Shown here in pieces: positions 13,976-26,044 of a stretch of DNA of 64,000 nt. Source of the stretch: Adenanthera pavonina (Eukaryota > Streptophyta > Magnoliopsida > Fabales > Fabaceae); assembly GCA_026686845.1 (NCBI GenBank), contig JAIVEN010000021.1, positions 13,534,001-13,598,000 on the forward strand. Reading direction: 5' to 3'. The stretch's first letter is position 1. Each line of letters opens with the position of its first letter. The position numbers were made by a program, and so were the translations under genes. The notes under the pieces are model-generated. The model saw only the letters and a list, made by a program, of their open reading frames with translations. It searched no databases and was not told the DNA's origin.

Positions 13976-14705
13976 CGAGAGATTTTCATTTTCATTTGAT
14001 GGTTTAGGCAATCCTGAGTTATTTGATGCAGTGACGCATGAGAGGACCCAACCTTAGACACTGCTTTCTCTCTGCTCAACTTTAGCTCCCTTACTCTTTC
14101 CCTTCTTTCTCCACTATTATTCTTCTCACCACCTTCCCTATCTCCTCCTTCCTCACCACCACCCCTCTACACTTTCACCCTCACCACCGCCCCAAGTTCC
14201 CCAGACAACATGCAAACATTCATTTCTGCTCTGCATACAGTGGCCACACCACCAATGCCACTGCACACATTACACTATCCAACGTCAAATTCCACCCTTA
14301 GTGCGTCACGAATCCCCTAACTAAAGGGTGTCCCAATATCTCCATATGTGGGGCCTACTTGGGGATCACCTTCCCCACTGGTGGTTCCTCCTTACAAAAC
14401 CCTCCAACAAGTAATTCATGCTCTCTTCGCCATCATAGACCACATCAAAGAACGAGCCGCTTGCATCTTCTTCTTTGGGGGAGAGGGGGCGTACCACCCA
14501 AATAAACCTCTGCTAGCTTAACTCCAAACTCCAAGCTAACTCCATGATTTGAGTCATTGATAGTGTCCTGCCACTCTTGAACGACACCTAAATAACCAAT
14601 TTGGCTAGCTGATCGTCAAGCCAATGCAAAACCTCATCTTTATCATAAGGTTTTGGTTCGATGCTTCTCACCAAGAGTCCTACAAAATACATGGGACCCT
14701 TGGTG
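13976..14705. other. GC-richer, gene-like fragment of unknown origin
   Basis: Similarity to repeat A copy 2 stops here and composition changes to a C-rich, less AT-rich sequence unlike its surroundings. Short reading frames exist on both strands but are broken by stops and I recognise no domain. It may be a captured or decayed exon; it lies directly against the LTR at 14711. Confidence 0.35.
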
Positions 14706-14710
14706 ATCCC

Positions 14711-17450
14711 TGTAACAACTCTATTCAAGACTGTTTCCCATGTATTAGGTCTCATAGAGACCAACTATAACTAATTAGAAGCTTGAATCACATAAAATGT
14801 TATAATAAAATTTTTCACATTTCGGGTACTATTCATTTAATCAAATTTCTTTTTCTCGACTAAATTTCAAAAAATCATAACTAATTCAATAAAAATCATA
14901 TCGAAGTGATTCAAGTCTCTATGGATAGCTTAAAAGAATTTGTACATGGGAAAAATATCAATAAGAGAAATTACTTGGCTAATTTGCACAATAGATTTCA
15001 TGAATTTCTTCTGTTCATATGGTCAATTTCATAAATTCTAATTTTCTAGGCTAAATTTGAAAATTCACTATAAATCATAAACTCATCCAAATTGAGTGAT
15101 ATCTAGATCATATAAAATCTCTTTCTGTCTTGTTTTTAAACATATATAACATTTATACTTTATACATCAAAAAGCCTAAACAATAGCATGTTAATTCGAT
15201 AGTGGTCAGAATGACCATTTGTATCCTAATACTTACAATACAAAAATTGTAAGATATTCTCATGACCATATTTCATCTTCATATTATGCCATACATTAGC
15301 TATGACTTAAAGGAACATAAAAACTTGGAGAAACATATTTAACCTCATATTTACAAATTTACATAAGAGGTCAAAACACATAGCCAATGCATTCACCATC
15401 AAATTAAATACCAAATTCTTTCTCCTTTCCCTTCTCTTCCTTGGAGGTCTTGCCATTGTTGCTACCTAATCATGGTTAATATGTGGGAGGGTGAGATTCA
15501 AAGAATCTCAGTAGATAAATCCCATACATGTCATCATATCATCACATTGAGCATGAAAACATCAAGAAAACTTAGTTCATCACATAGGCACATTGGAAAC
15601 ATATACATTTTATAAAAATTTCAGCAAAGTTTTATTTTGTAAAATGGACATCCCAGGGCTCTAAACCCCTCATGAAACTCAGCCAGCAACATAGAAATAT
15701 CACAAATCAACATTTTATACATATATCATAGTGTCAAGTATCAAAGAAACAATAACGACAATATGATGTTATAGTACTTCCTTATAGTACTTCCTTGCTT
15801 CCCACATTTTTTCCAACACTTTTTGGACCTTCCAACACTGCTTCAACCTTTCTTTGGCTTTCTCAAACCTAAACACATCATCAAACAATTACTCAAGCTA
15901 ATAGTTCCATGACTTTCTTCAAAAAATGTTCATGAAACCTTAATTCTTCAAAAATTCACCAAAATTCATTCTTAGCTAAAAAATGATGAATTATACTTCT
16001 ATTCCATGCAATTTTTCATGAAGAATCCAAATATGGCCTCAGAATTACCAAATTCTATCTCTAGCTATGGTTACTATTTATTCTAAATTAAGCTTCAAAA
16101 CCCTAAAAATTTCACTTTCTTAATCTTAAGCTTTTTCATAAAATTAACACTTGTTTCTAAGGTTTTGGAACATGGGGAACCCATTTTTGAGGTCTAATTT
16201 ATGAAATTCCAACTCTAAGTATGAACAGTAGCTCATAAAAAATTAGGGGAATTCAAGAAAAATTACTATGCTTCTTAGTTCATCAAACTACTTCCATAAT
16301 CAAGCTTTAAATGAACATTCTATCATTTCCCCTATGATTTATGGTTGATAAACCCATTTTCTTGCTTAATCTTAGTTTGGCCAAAACCCTAAGAGGAAAA
16401 GGAAGAAAATCTAATTCATAAATCATGCACCAAACCTTACTAATAGCAAGCTTGAAGTGGTAGGAGGCAACTTACCAAGTTGAGCTTTTAATTTTACCTT
16501 GAACTTCCTCTTCTCCTTTCTCTCTTTCCCTCTTCCTTTCTTGTGTTTTTCTCTTTCAGTTTGCTGCTAGAAATGGTCGTGAATGTGCAGAAGAAAGAGG
16601 GTAATTAGATGACTTAATTAGGTGGTTAATGATGTGGCTAATCATAGTTAATTAGCTAAACCAATTGAAGTTACTTTTTGCCAAAAAATCAACTACTTCT
16701 TGAGGAAGTTTTCCAAAAAAATTTGCTGCCCATGCTGCCCCAATTTCACATCCAATGAGAGGGCTTTGAGTGTCCAGCCAGCTTAATTTTTCTTGGTCCA
16801 GATATATCTTGAATCAGGTAATTTTTAACCGTACCGATAAAACTGATTTTTATAGTAATTTAGTATTTTTGGGCTACAGGACTATTCTAATTTTATTTTT
16901 ATATTTTTATACTTATCCTGTGCCAAATGACATCTATGTATAGCCTATATCTTGCCCCGATTACCTTTTAATCATCGGTGGGGCCCGTAATTTACTTTAT
17001 CAATTTACTTTTACTTTTAGACACTTAGTACTGATTATTTAGTCATTCTTAAACATTAACTCTCAGTGCCATATACCATTGGACTTCCTTCTTCAAAGGC
17101 TTTGTTCTGACAGTAATTTTATATATTTACAAAATTACCCCTAACTCGTGGTTAAATTATAATTTTTTGAAATTTTCAGATCATTAGGTGTAATTTTTCC
17201 CAAAGGCTTTTGAACTTCTCCTCCACGTGAATTTTATATATTTTGGGATGTGGATATCATTTTTATAATTCTTTAGAGGCAAAAATATAATTTCTTATTT
17301 TTTCATCCAACCTGAAAAAATGATCTTTTTGTCCTTTTTTCAAGCAAAATGGTGTTTGTCCGTTTTTGTGAATTTCTTGTACATTTCATGTTATCGTTTA
17401 TTTCTTCCTCTTTCATTACTTTATATCTAGTAAAATTTTGGGATATTACA
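14711..17450 (-). mobile_element. Solo LTR of the 2.5-kb Ty3-type family (copy b)
   Basis: Read on the - strand it starts TGTAATATCCCAAAATTTTA and ends GAGTTGTTACA, giving TG...CA ends. The flanks are ATCCC (14706-14710) and ATTCC (17451-17455), a 5-bp target duplication with one mismatch. It aligns throughout with copies a, c, d and e. No primer binding site, polypurine tract or gag/pol flanks it, so it is a solo LTR. Confidence 0.75.
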
Positions 17451-17455
17451 ATTCC

Positions 17456-19030
17456 TCCTAAAATGTCTCTACCCATCAAGTCCTTATAGGTAGTGGGCTT
17501 CAGATCACGCCACATGTTCACTAAAATTTCATCGAATTTGTTATAGATATCCATATCAAAATTTTACCTAGCTTTCTATTGCTTTATCTATTTCTATCAT
17601 AACAAAGAGGAAGAAGGGAATTTAATCAGATAATAACAAATGAATCACAATAGAGGTTAGCAGTAATTGCTTTGGTTTCAATTTCACTAGCAAAAAAGGA
17701 AAACCTACCATAATGAGTTATATTATTTTGTTGATTTCAAAATTGAAAATGCTACCATTAGGATATATATCTATTTTGGGTTTCTCACTCTATTTGTAAA
17801 GCAAAAGCAAAATTCAAGACAGGAATGATTTTAATTTATTATATATGCAATGCATGATTGATGTTGAAAAGGAGACAATGTGAGCATGGCTATCAATTTA
17901 TCAAAGGCTAAGAAAGTCAATAGTGGGACAAAATAAATCCTAACAATATATAATTATATCAATCAAAATGTGATTTCAAAGATCAAGTTTACTTCATTAT
18001 TGCCAATGGCACATAGTTTTATTGGATAGCCATGATTCATAAACTAGTAGAAGACGCACTCAACCAAGAAAAAAAAAACTCCACTTAGAGAAGCTTGATT
18101 AAAATTTACTCTAATTCTTACAAAATGGAATCCCCTAGATGTAATCATAATGGCATAGGTTGATGTTGCAGTTGCAAAAGGATTAGAGTGGAATATGTTT
18201 CTAGGAATATAAAATAATATTTCTAAAATTAAAATATAAGAAAATGTGTTTGTTATTTTCTTCCTTCACATTAAAGTTTTCAAAGGAAGAGAGTTTTCCT
18301 TACTGTGAGAGACCCAAAATAAAAAGGAAGAGAGCTTTCTTAACTATTATGATGGAAAGCTCCTTCCCATGTTTGATGAAAGTGAGGTTTCCAATAGAAC
18401 AGTTATTATTACTTATCAAGCACGCTAAAAAGGACTTTCTTTCTTTTTTTTACCAGAGAAAGTACTTTCTCTTTCATTTTTTCTCTTTTTAAACCTTTAT
18501 CACTTCTACCCAACATGACCTAGTGTGATTCTAGTGATAATGGGGTTGCCTTTTTCTATCTTTAACTCAACTAGCAAATTCTCTTGTTGATTAATTGGGA
18601 TTTTTGCTAATGTAAAAATTGGTTTGATGCCTCAGTTTATATCCCCAATAGTTTTTTAATTCATGAATTGGATGTGAAACATTTTGGAACTAGAAAAATT
18701 AAGGAGACAATATTCATTGTACTATGAATCCTAGAATGAAAACTAGAGTAAAATATTTCCACTCAAAATGAATATAAAAACAATATAATAACTCTAGCCT
18801 TTTCTATGTCACCTTCTAATAATGTAGTAAAAAAGCAGCAAATCTTTCTAATGGTGAAACGGTAAACTATATTTGAAGTGAGAAAAACTAAAAAGATTAA
18901 GAAAAAAAAGAAATATGTAGGAAGAAAAAGAAAATGAACATAAATTCTTTCTACCATTCAATTTTTGTTCTGGCCATTATCTCTATCATTCAATTCAGCA
19001 ATCTCACTCACTCTTGTTCTTCTTCTTCTT
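17456..19030. other. AT-rich spacer, no gene seen
   Basis: Non-coding AT-rich sequence. Around 18280-18480 purine-rich and pyrimidine-rich stretches alternate and could pair with each other. A frame at 18244-18492 has no start context or domain worth naming. I see no supported gene. Confidence 0.5.
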
Positions 19031-19467
19031 CTTTTGGTAAATGATAGACCAAATGCTTAACTGCAGGTGTATAGGATGTAACAAATAATAAAGAGTGAGT
19101 ACAAGTATCATTTCCATGGAGATTTGGTACCAACAACCTAGTTGTGAGTATTAATATTATACTTTCATTTAATTTGAGCTAGACACACAAGATAGAACAG
19201 AAAAAAATATATGAATTAAAATCTAAGTTATAGTTAACGTTGACAATGGTTTTAGAACTCAAGTGGTAACTTTGATTATTATAACTTTGATTATTTCTTT
19301 ATAGAGGTGGGAAAATGGGCTAATCTGATCCAAATAGGTTGACCTGAGACGGGTTATATGAAGAATGGGTTGAGTTGAGCTAGTCTATTTTCCTGATGGG
19401 TTAGGAAAACTCCAACCCCAACCCAACTCATCAAGGGTGGATTGGCGGGTTAAACTGGCTAACCCGC

Positions 19468-22400
19468 TGATGTGACCATATTTTATCATATTTTTATTCC
19501 CTAAATCTAGCATGTTTATTATATTATTTTGGACATTTTGTGATTTTAAGAGCATTTTCATGTTTTAGTCTATTTTGAGTGATTTGTGAAAAAATGTTTA
19601 ATCATTAGTGCATATTTTGTGATATTTTATCATATTTTATGGATTTGGTAGTTATTTCTTTCTATTGGTGCATTTTCCACATCATTTGGTTAATTGGCTG
19701 CTTAATTTGGTTTTATCAAATGATTAAATTAAGGTTTTTCATATGAGTTCGGGTGATATTTTTTTAGAGAATTTCCATTCCATCATCCATATAATATCAT
19801 TAATTATTTCATGAGATTAGACTTTTATCCATATTGTCACCATTTTCATGTACTATTCACTCATTTTGCACTTTCCCAAAATGTCCCTAGTTAAAGTCCC
19901 ACTTGAAATTAATTTTAATTTTCCTTAATGATCTAGGATTTAACCATCTAAATATTATTTATAGCACTTAGTTAGAATTAATTTGAATTACTAAACTTGA
20001 CCATTGTTATTAGTGTTTCCATTATAGTGTCAGTCAAAGTGTAGTTGACAAATGACATTTTTGCTATTTTCCAAGGAAGCCTATTTACTTCCTATTTTCT
20101 TAGGTTTTTAATTCCTTCTTTTTCACCACTTTCAGAGTGATTTCCCCTTGATTATCATGATTATCTATGTGCTATACAATCCTCAAATGTGAAGAAATTG
20201 AATTACTTTCATTTTACGATGGTTTTATGTGACATTTGCATTATTTAACTTGACCTAAGTTTTATACATGTGATATTCTTTGTGTAGATCATGGTACCAC
20301 AGAAGAGGACATGTAAGACATTTGAACCTTTATGGATGGGCATTTCTAGAAGCCTTGAAAGAATATTATTTTTTATGTCTATTGTTTTGCAATTATCTCA
20401 AATCCTAAGCCATCTAAGTCGAAATTAAGGTCTAGGATCAATTCTAACACCTCATACCCTTCTGCTAACTTGAAAATAGAACAAAAGATGTCTAATTCAT
20501 ATCTAGACCTTCTGAATTTCATGCTCCTTCCAACCTATCACTTCCTTTCATTGTTCTTCATCCCTTCCTTCAAATCCATCTCCATTCTTCCATTTTCCAC
20601 CAATCAAATCACTTCCAAAGCCACGATCCTCCATCCTCCACCATTTCCACCCCTTCCTTCACCTCTCAATCCACTCAAATTCATCTCCATCTCAAGTTTT
20701 CCAAATCTGGAACTAATCTACACTCAAGGAAGAAGATGAAAAATTCAACCATGTAAAGAGGCTCAAGATCTTGGTGTTAATTTGTGTAATCCTATTTCTA
20801 CCCTACTTGTTCAACATCGATGAGCTCTTCTCCTCATCTTTGCTTGTTGGATCTATGGTCAAGGTGATGGAAGCTTGATCTTGAAGTGGCTTCTTCAATG
20901 GAGCTAGGGATTGTGTTATGAAGACAACTTGGATTGCAATGTTTTCAATGGGAATTTCTCTCAACTCTCTCTTATATCTTTGTACTTAGTAGCCTTGGTT
21001 TATCCTTTATCCTAGGTTAGATTGATGGATTAGGATTAGTATTTTACTGAACATTGGATTGTATGAGATCAATTCTACTTGAGAGTATCTTGATTGATGT
21101 TATTGGATTGATTATACTATGTTAATATCATGAGCAATTTTTCAGCTAGCAATGCTCTTGTCTTTCACTATGGTTTGATTATCTTTAATGCATGGTAAAT
21201 GGATTAGGATAGTTGAATTGTGGTTTTAGATGAACTGCATGATTGGTTGCTAATGATATTTGGGTTCAATTGATTAAAACATGACAAAGGATACACAGGA
21301 AATTCAATTTGTCAACTTATGACTTGATAATGTGTGATGCCTTCTAAATGTTTGATAATTTGCTTGGATGAAATTGACACATTACAAGAACCAAGTCTCA
21401 TGCTTAAATGAATATTTAATATTGGATTAATGGTTTGCACATTATTAAACCATCTCTTGCAAAGTTTCCTTTGTAAAATTCATTAATCTCTTGTGATTAG
21501 TGTCCTTCCTAATGAAATTGAAGATTGTCACACTCATTTCATTAATCTAGGTATATTCTTTCTTCCATTTTCGAATTCATTCCCTAGCTTTGCGTTGTTA
21601 TCTTCTTAGTCTTTTGCATTTGTCTTTCAAAATAAAAAACCTCCCTTTGTTCTTAGTTAGTGTTAGAATCTTGCATTGCATTCCATCATTGAAAACACTT
21701 TCATTATCACCCTTAACTATTAGCAGTCTTATGTTTTGAAGATAACAAAATTAGAGAAGAATTGTTTTGCAGGAATATTTGGCTCTTAGGCAAAATTTAA
21801 AGAAATTATTAAGTCAAAGATAACTCAAGACAAGGTATTTATTTAAATGTTGTAAGTGGTTGATTTTGAACAAAATGAGCTTTGAATATTCTTTTCAAAT
21901 GATTTCTAATATTAAAGTTTAATATTTTGGAAGATTTCAAGTTCAAAAATAGCTTCGTGCCCTATCTCTTTAAATCCTTTCTAAACAATCAATTATCCCT
22001 AACCAAGTAACCTATTATATCAGTTTTTCATCTCAGTTTCATACTTTCCTGTTGATTTAATTGATTATCCTATCGAAATAATTGATTATTGCTATCTAAC
22101 CTATGTCAGTTGCCTTATTTTAGGACCTTCATCAATTATATCTTAATATAATCCATTATATCAGTTAACCTTCATGTCCAGTTTGACCTTGATTTGATAT
22201 AATTGATTACCTCTCTCAAAGCAATCGATTATCAAGCTCTAGTCATTTTAGTTACTCTTCTTTTTTCATGTTCCAATTGATTATTTTCACTTCTAATCGA
22301 TTATATTGCTTCATATAATATGTTACATCCTTGTATAATTGATTATCTTTTATCAACGAGTATGCAAGCTCTCTTTTTTAAATCTAACCGATTACTCTTG

Positions 22401-23635
22401 AGCTTTTAATCGATTACCTTGTCTCTTTACTCAAAAATTTTCTTAACCTAATCTGTTACTTTGTAACATAATCTGTTATTCTAGCTTTTCTGCTTATATT
22501 ATTTCATGATAATTGATTATCCTTGTCAATATAATCGATTATATTTTAAAGTTCCCCAGATATGTTGCTCTCATTTCTTCTTCCATTTTGGACAAGATAG
22601 AAAATGGATTTAATCTCTTCTTCTATATTAATGATATTTTCTTCTAGCATAAATGATCATTTTGATTTATGATGAAACATGTTACTAAGATTACACATAC
22701 TCAATATAATCGGTTTATTCTCACTTGTAATCACTTAATCTGGGTAGATGAGCATTAAATGCACTTTCAATGATCACTTAATCTTTGAGTAACAGCAAAT
22801 TTATTGTGTCTAATGGCTAATTAATGAGTTTCACCTATAAACAGTGGTTCATTTATGCAAAAAATAACAACAGAGGATTTTGAAATCTTTGGCATTAATA
22901 TTCACTATTCTTTACTCATAAATACAACCAACCACCTTAGAGCTTCAATTGTATCATATCTACCTCTTTGAGTGAGGATAACTTGCTGTAAAGCATTCCA
23001 CTTTAATCCTTTATCATTTTGAGTAGACTCAAGATAGTGGATATCTTGAGTGGATTTTGAAATCACTCCTTGTATGGAGAGAGAATTTGTTCATGAAAGA
23101 ACAAAGTGTTATACTGAGTCTCACAAGTGCACATTCAAAACTTGTGGAGATAGTGCAAAATCTCAAGTGGTAACTTGGAGACTGGATATAGGCCAAAGTT
23201 CAAGCCAAACCAGGATAAATCACCCATGTCTTCTCTACATTAAACATATATACTCTATTTATCCCTGTTTTTTCTATCCACTTTACTGTTTCATTTATTT
23301 TTTCAAGTTATGTAAAAATTTTAGATCACCCAATTCACTTCCCATCTTAGGTGTTCAACCGTATCAGCATTAACTTCCTTTTCATAACCAATCATTCATT
23401 CTTAATTGACTAGTTTTGCATTTAGTTAGCTTAGATTAGTTGCATTTCATCATTTAGATTTGCATCTAGATTAGTTTGTATTATCATTTGCATAGCTTGA
23501 ACTTAGTTAATATTGTTCCTAGTTATCCTCCGATATGAAACAACCTAAGTTGCATTCCACTATACTACATTGCTATGAACATAGTTTTAATTGAAATTGC
23601 CTTGCGACAAGGACGGTTTCACTTGCTAACCCACC
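19468..23635. repeat. Repeat A, copy 2 (interrupted by a solo LTR)
   Basis: It matches copy 1 over the shared part. It is bounded by near-identical 9-mers CTAACCCGC (19459-19467) and CTAACCCAC (23636-23644), which suggests insertion into the hAT-like element with a 9-bp duplication, the length typical of Mutator-type transposons. Terminal inverted repeats are weak at best, so the class is uncertain. It is about 2.5 kb without the LTR at 21718-23369. Its proline-rich frame near 20470-20739 is shared with copy 1 and is probably not a gene. Confidence 0.6.
21718..23369 (+). mobile_element. Solo LTR rich in AATYGATTA motifs
   Basis: It is flanked by perfect TTAAC duplications (21713-21717 and 23370-23374); copy 1 of repeat A has the empty site. 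The ends read TATTAGCAGTC (probably TG mutated to TA) and GTATCAGCA. Between about 21990 and 22740 there are roughly fifteen copies of AATTGATTAT or AATCGATTAT-like motifs. A TATA-like TATAAACAG at about 22837 suits a + strand LTR promoter. Such motif-rich LTRs resemble those of SIRE/Maximus-type copia elements, which I recall from legumes. Confidence 0.7.
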
Positions 23636-24144
23636 AATATTAATATTTTTTTTCAAAAATTTTTAACATAAATCAATCTAAATTTTTAAAAATTTGATAA
23701 AAAAATTTTTTATAAGCTTATGTTGACAAAGTGTGATGAATCATATATATAGCATCTAAATTTTTATGAGTTAACAATTTGATAAAAAATCTATCATTGT
23801 TATCTATAATAGGAGATTTTTCAAATTTTTATTTATTCTTTTATTACACTTCTGTGGCATTTTTTAGTGTCATTCTTTTTCAAACTTTTATGTGTTCTTA
23901 CAAGTCTTGAAGTGTCATTTTTTTATTTTGGACTTACTTAAATTTTTTTTTTCTTTGGTTGGCATCTACTAAAAATAGTTGAAAAAAAAAGGACCAACCC
24001 GTATAACCCGCGGGTTATACGGTCCAAGTTGATTATGCCCCATTTTAAACGGGTTGCATATTTTGCAACACAACCCGCACATTTTCACGGGTTAAATTGG
24101 TCAACCCACGTGTTACAACCTGTATTCCTGCCTCTATTTTTTAA

Positions 24145-25600
24145 TATCAAACTTCCTCCTCTCAATTACAATTAAAGCTATGTTTACTAATTTAGGTCCC
24201 TTAATTATCTAGTATTGTCTTTCGAGAGGAGTTTTAGTTATATTAACCCCTAATTCCTTGAATGATTAATTAATTAGACTCAATTTAGCATAAGCTTAAT
24301 GCGATTATGCAAGGCTCGTAGGTATATTCCTATCTTACTAGTAAATCGAGCTATTTGACAACCAAATACTCGATCCTACATAATTCAATTGATAATCTAT
24401 TCCAAATCCTATATTCTCATCTTTATTAGGAAACCCAAAATAAGTCTCAATTAGATTCCTCTTGTTTCATGACAATAACCATATAATTGAATCAACAAAG
24501 GTGAAAATATCATCCACTTAGCTACATATGATAAACATTTCCATGAACAAAATACATATATGGGTTGATCCTTAGCTATATAGCAAATCAGCCACAAAAC
24601 AAAATATATGAAAGAGAAGAAAAGGAAAGAGAAAACTGATAATTAGAGCCTAAATCCCTTCCTTTTTTGGTTGATCGTTAGCATCCCATAGCCTTAATCC
24701 TCCACCAGATAGCCTCAAGAATCAACCCTAAATGCCCAAAATGAGGAAAAACAAGGAAATCCTTGAAAATATACCCAAAGCAGCAGCCAAATTCGTGCTT
24801 AGTTGTGCTATGTGTTTTGCACAGTTCACAATGCTGCAGCATACAATTTGCGTTGCTACAGCACTGAAAAACAGTAATTTCATAAATAGCAATGCTGCAG
24901 CAGTCGAATTCTTATGCTGCAGCACAGAAACTTAACCAGCTTTTTTTCTTTTTGCCACACTTAATCCACTTCAAAACTTAACTTTTTCTACATTTAACTT
25001 GATATTCCCTTGCTCCAAATGCATAAGCTTTCCTACAAAATCTCTAAAGCATTAGTGAAAAGCATATGCTCCTCAATTGAACCTTTTTTTTATTGGATCC
25101 ATTTTCTAACATATTTGTATGTTAATCCAGCAAATGCAATCAATCGAAATATTTAAGCTAATATTGTCCAAAATGCATAAATGACTCTCCAAACACACCC
25201 AAGATTACCTCAATTGAACATCACTCACCCATGTTCTTATTAATTACTAATCAAATTTTCTTTTCCAAATACATTAATAATAATAATCAATCGCAGGGGA
25301 AAAAAAGTTTGGAGTTCATAGTTGCTTAATTTTCACTTGATAAGTGAATGTGTTTCAGAATTCAATAAAAGATGACTAAGTCTTAAAAAAAATGTTATCC
25401 ACATATCATAATCCGATACATAACAAACATCTTAAAGTTGCACTAAATTTAGTTCTAATCATTATATAACCCAATCCATAACACACTTCTTCCATCTCTT
25501 TAACCTCACTGGGTCTCCAATTCCATTCCCATCCTTGTACCAATTAATCTTCCGTTCCAAATTAGCCAAACGGGCCCTTAAATATTGTTCACTGTAGGCG
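24145..25600. other. Possible retroelement remnant upstream of the tetraspanin
   Basis: AT-rich sequence without a gene. Together with 19035-19293 it may be one older retroelement segment that the hAT-like element split: the left part has the pattern of a reversed LTR end, a weak impression only. The 24780-24930 stretch repeats TGCTGCAGCA-type words. From about 25560 the sequence becomes the promoter region of the tetraspanin gene, with a TA run at 25619-25637. Confidence 0.3.
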
Positions 25601-25910
25601 GCAGAGTCTAATTATTAATACTATATATATATATATATGAGATTGTGCAGTTGTCGTTTGAATTAAGTGGCGCCGCGAGCCTTAGGGAAACCGTACGAAC
25701 TAAACTAAACAAATAAACTACGTACGTGTGCGCATTAAGCAACGGTTATCGCCGCTGTGGCTCCACCTCATTATGCCCACTGGCAAATCGTTATTCTCAC
25801 CGGACTCTCCAAAGTGCCATTTTGGTAAATAACCCCAAACTCTAGACCCAATCGTAGAACCCTTTCATTCAAACTCTACCACCCTCACGCCAACCGTTCA
25901 CCTCTGTACT

Positions 25911-25917
25911 TATAAAA
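25911..25917 (+). promoter_or_regulatory. Probable TATA box of the tetraspanin gene
   Basis: TATAAAA lies 134 bp before the ATG, followed by a CT-rich 5' leader of the kind common in plant genes. Upstream, 25718-25730 contains overlapping ACGT cores (TACGTACGTGTG), possible bZIP sites. No transcription start is proven. Confidence 0.5.
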
Positions 25918-26044
25918 CAGTTACAATTCCAGACTCCTGCGACGTTGTCTTTCTTCTTCTTCTTCCTCACTTCTCCTTCTCATAATTCTCTCCTTCCAAT
26001 TCTAGGGTTTCTCGAACCTCCTGTTTCCGCCGTGAAACGCCGCC

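Larger units (their letters stand above)
19302..24136. mobile_element. hAT-like element split by repeat A copy 2
   Basis: The left end is TAGAGGTGGGAAAATGGGCT and the right end ATTCCTGCCTCTA, whose reverse complement begins TAGAGGCAGGAAT. Flanking 8-mers TTTCTTTA (19294-19301) and TTTTTTAA (24137-24144) match at 6 of 8, as for a decayed hAT duplication. Subterminal sequence at both ends repeats GGGTTA/TAACCC words, common in plant hAT MITEs. Without repeat A the element would be only about 0.7 kb, so it is non-autonomous. Confidence 0.6.

Noticed and set aside
18244..18492. 82-codon frame MCLLFSS
   Set aside because: Built from purine/pyrimidine-rich low-complexity repeats; no domain or promoter.
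23050..23373. 107-codon frame MDFEITPCMERE
   Set aside because: It lies in the 3' part of the solo LTR and runs across its end; LTRs carry such frames by chance and no domain is visible.
24728..24935. Overlapping frames of 65 and 67 codons on both strands
   Set aside because: They arise from TGCTGCAGCA-type palindromic words; no domain and no homologous pattern.
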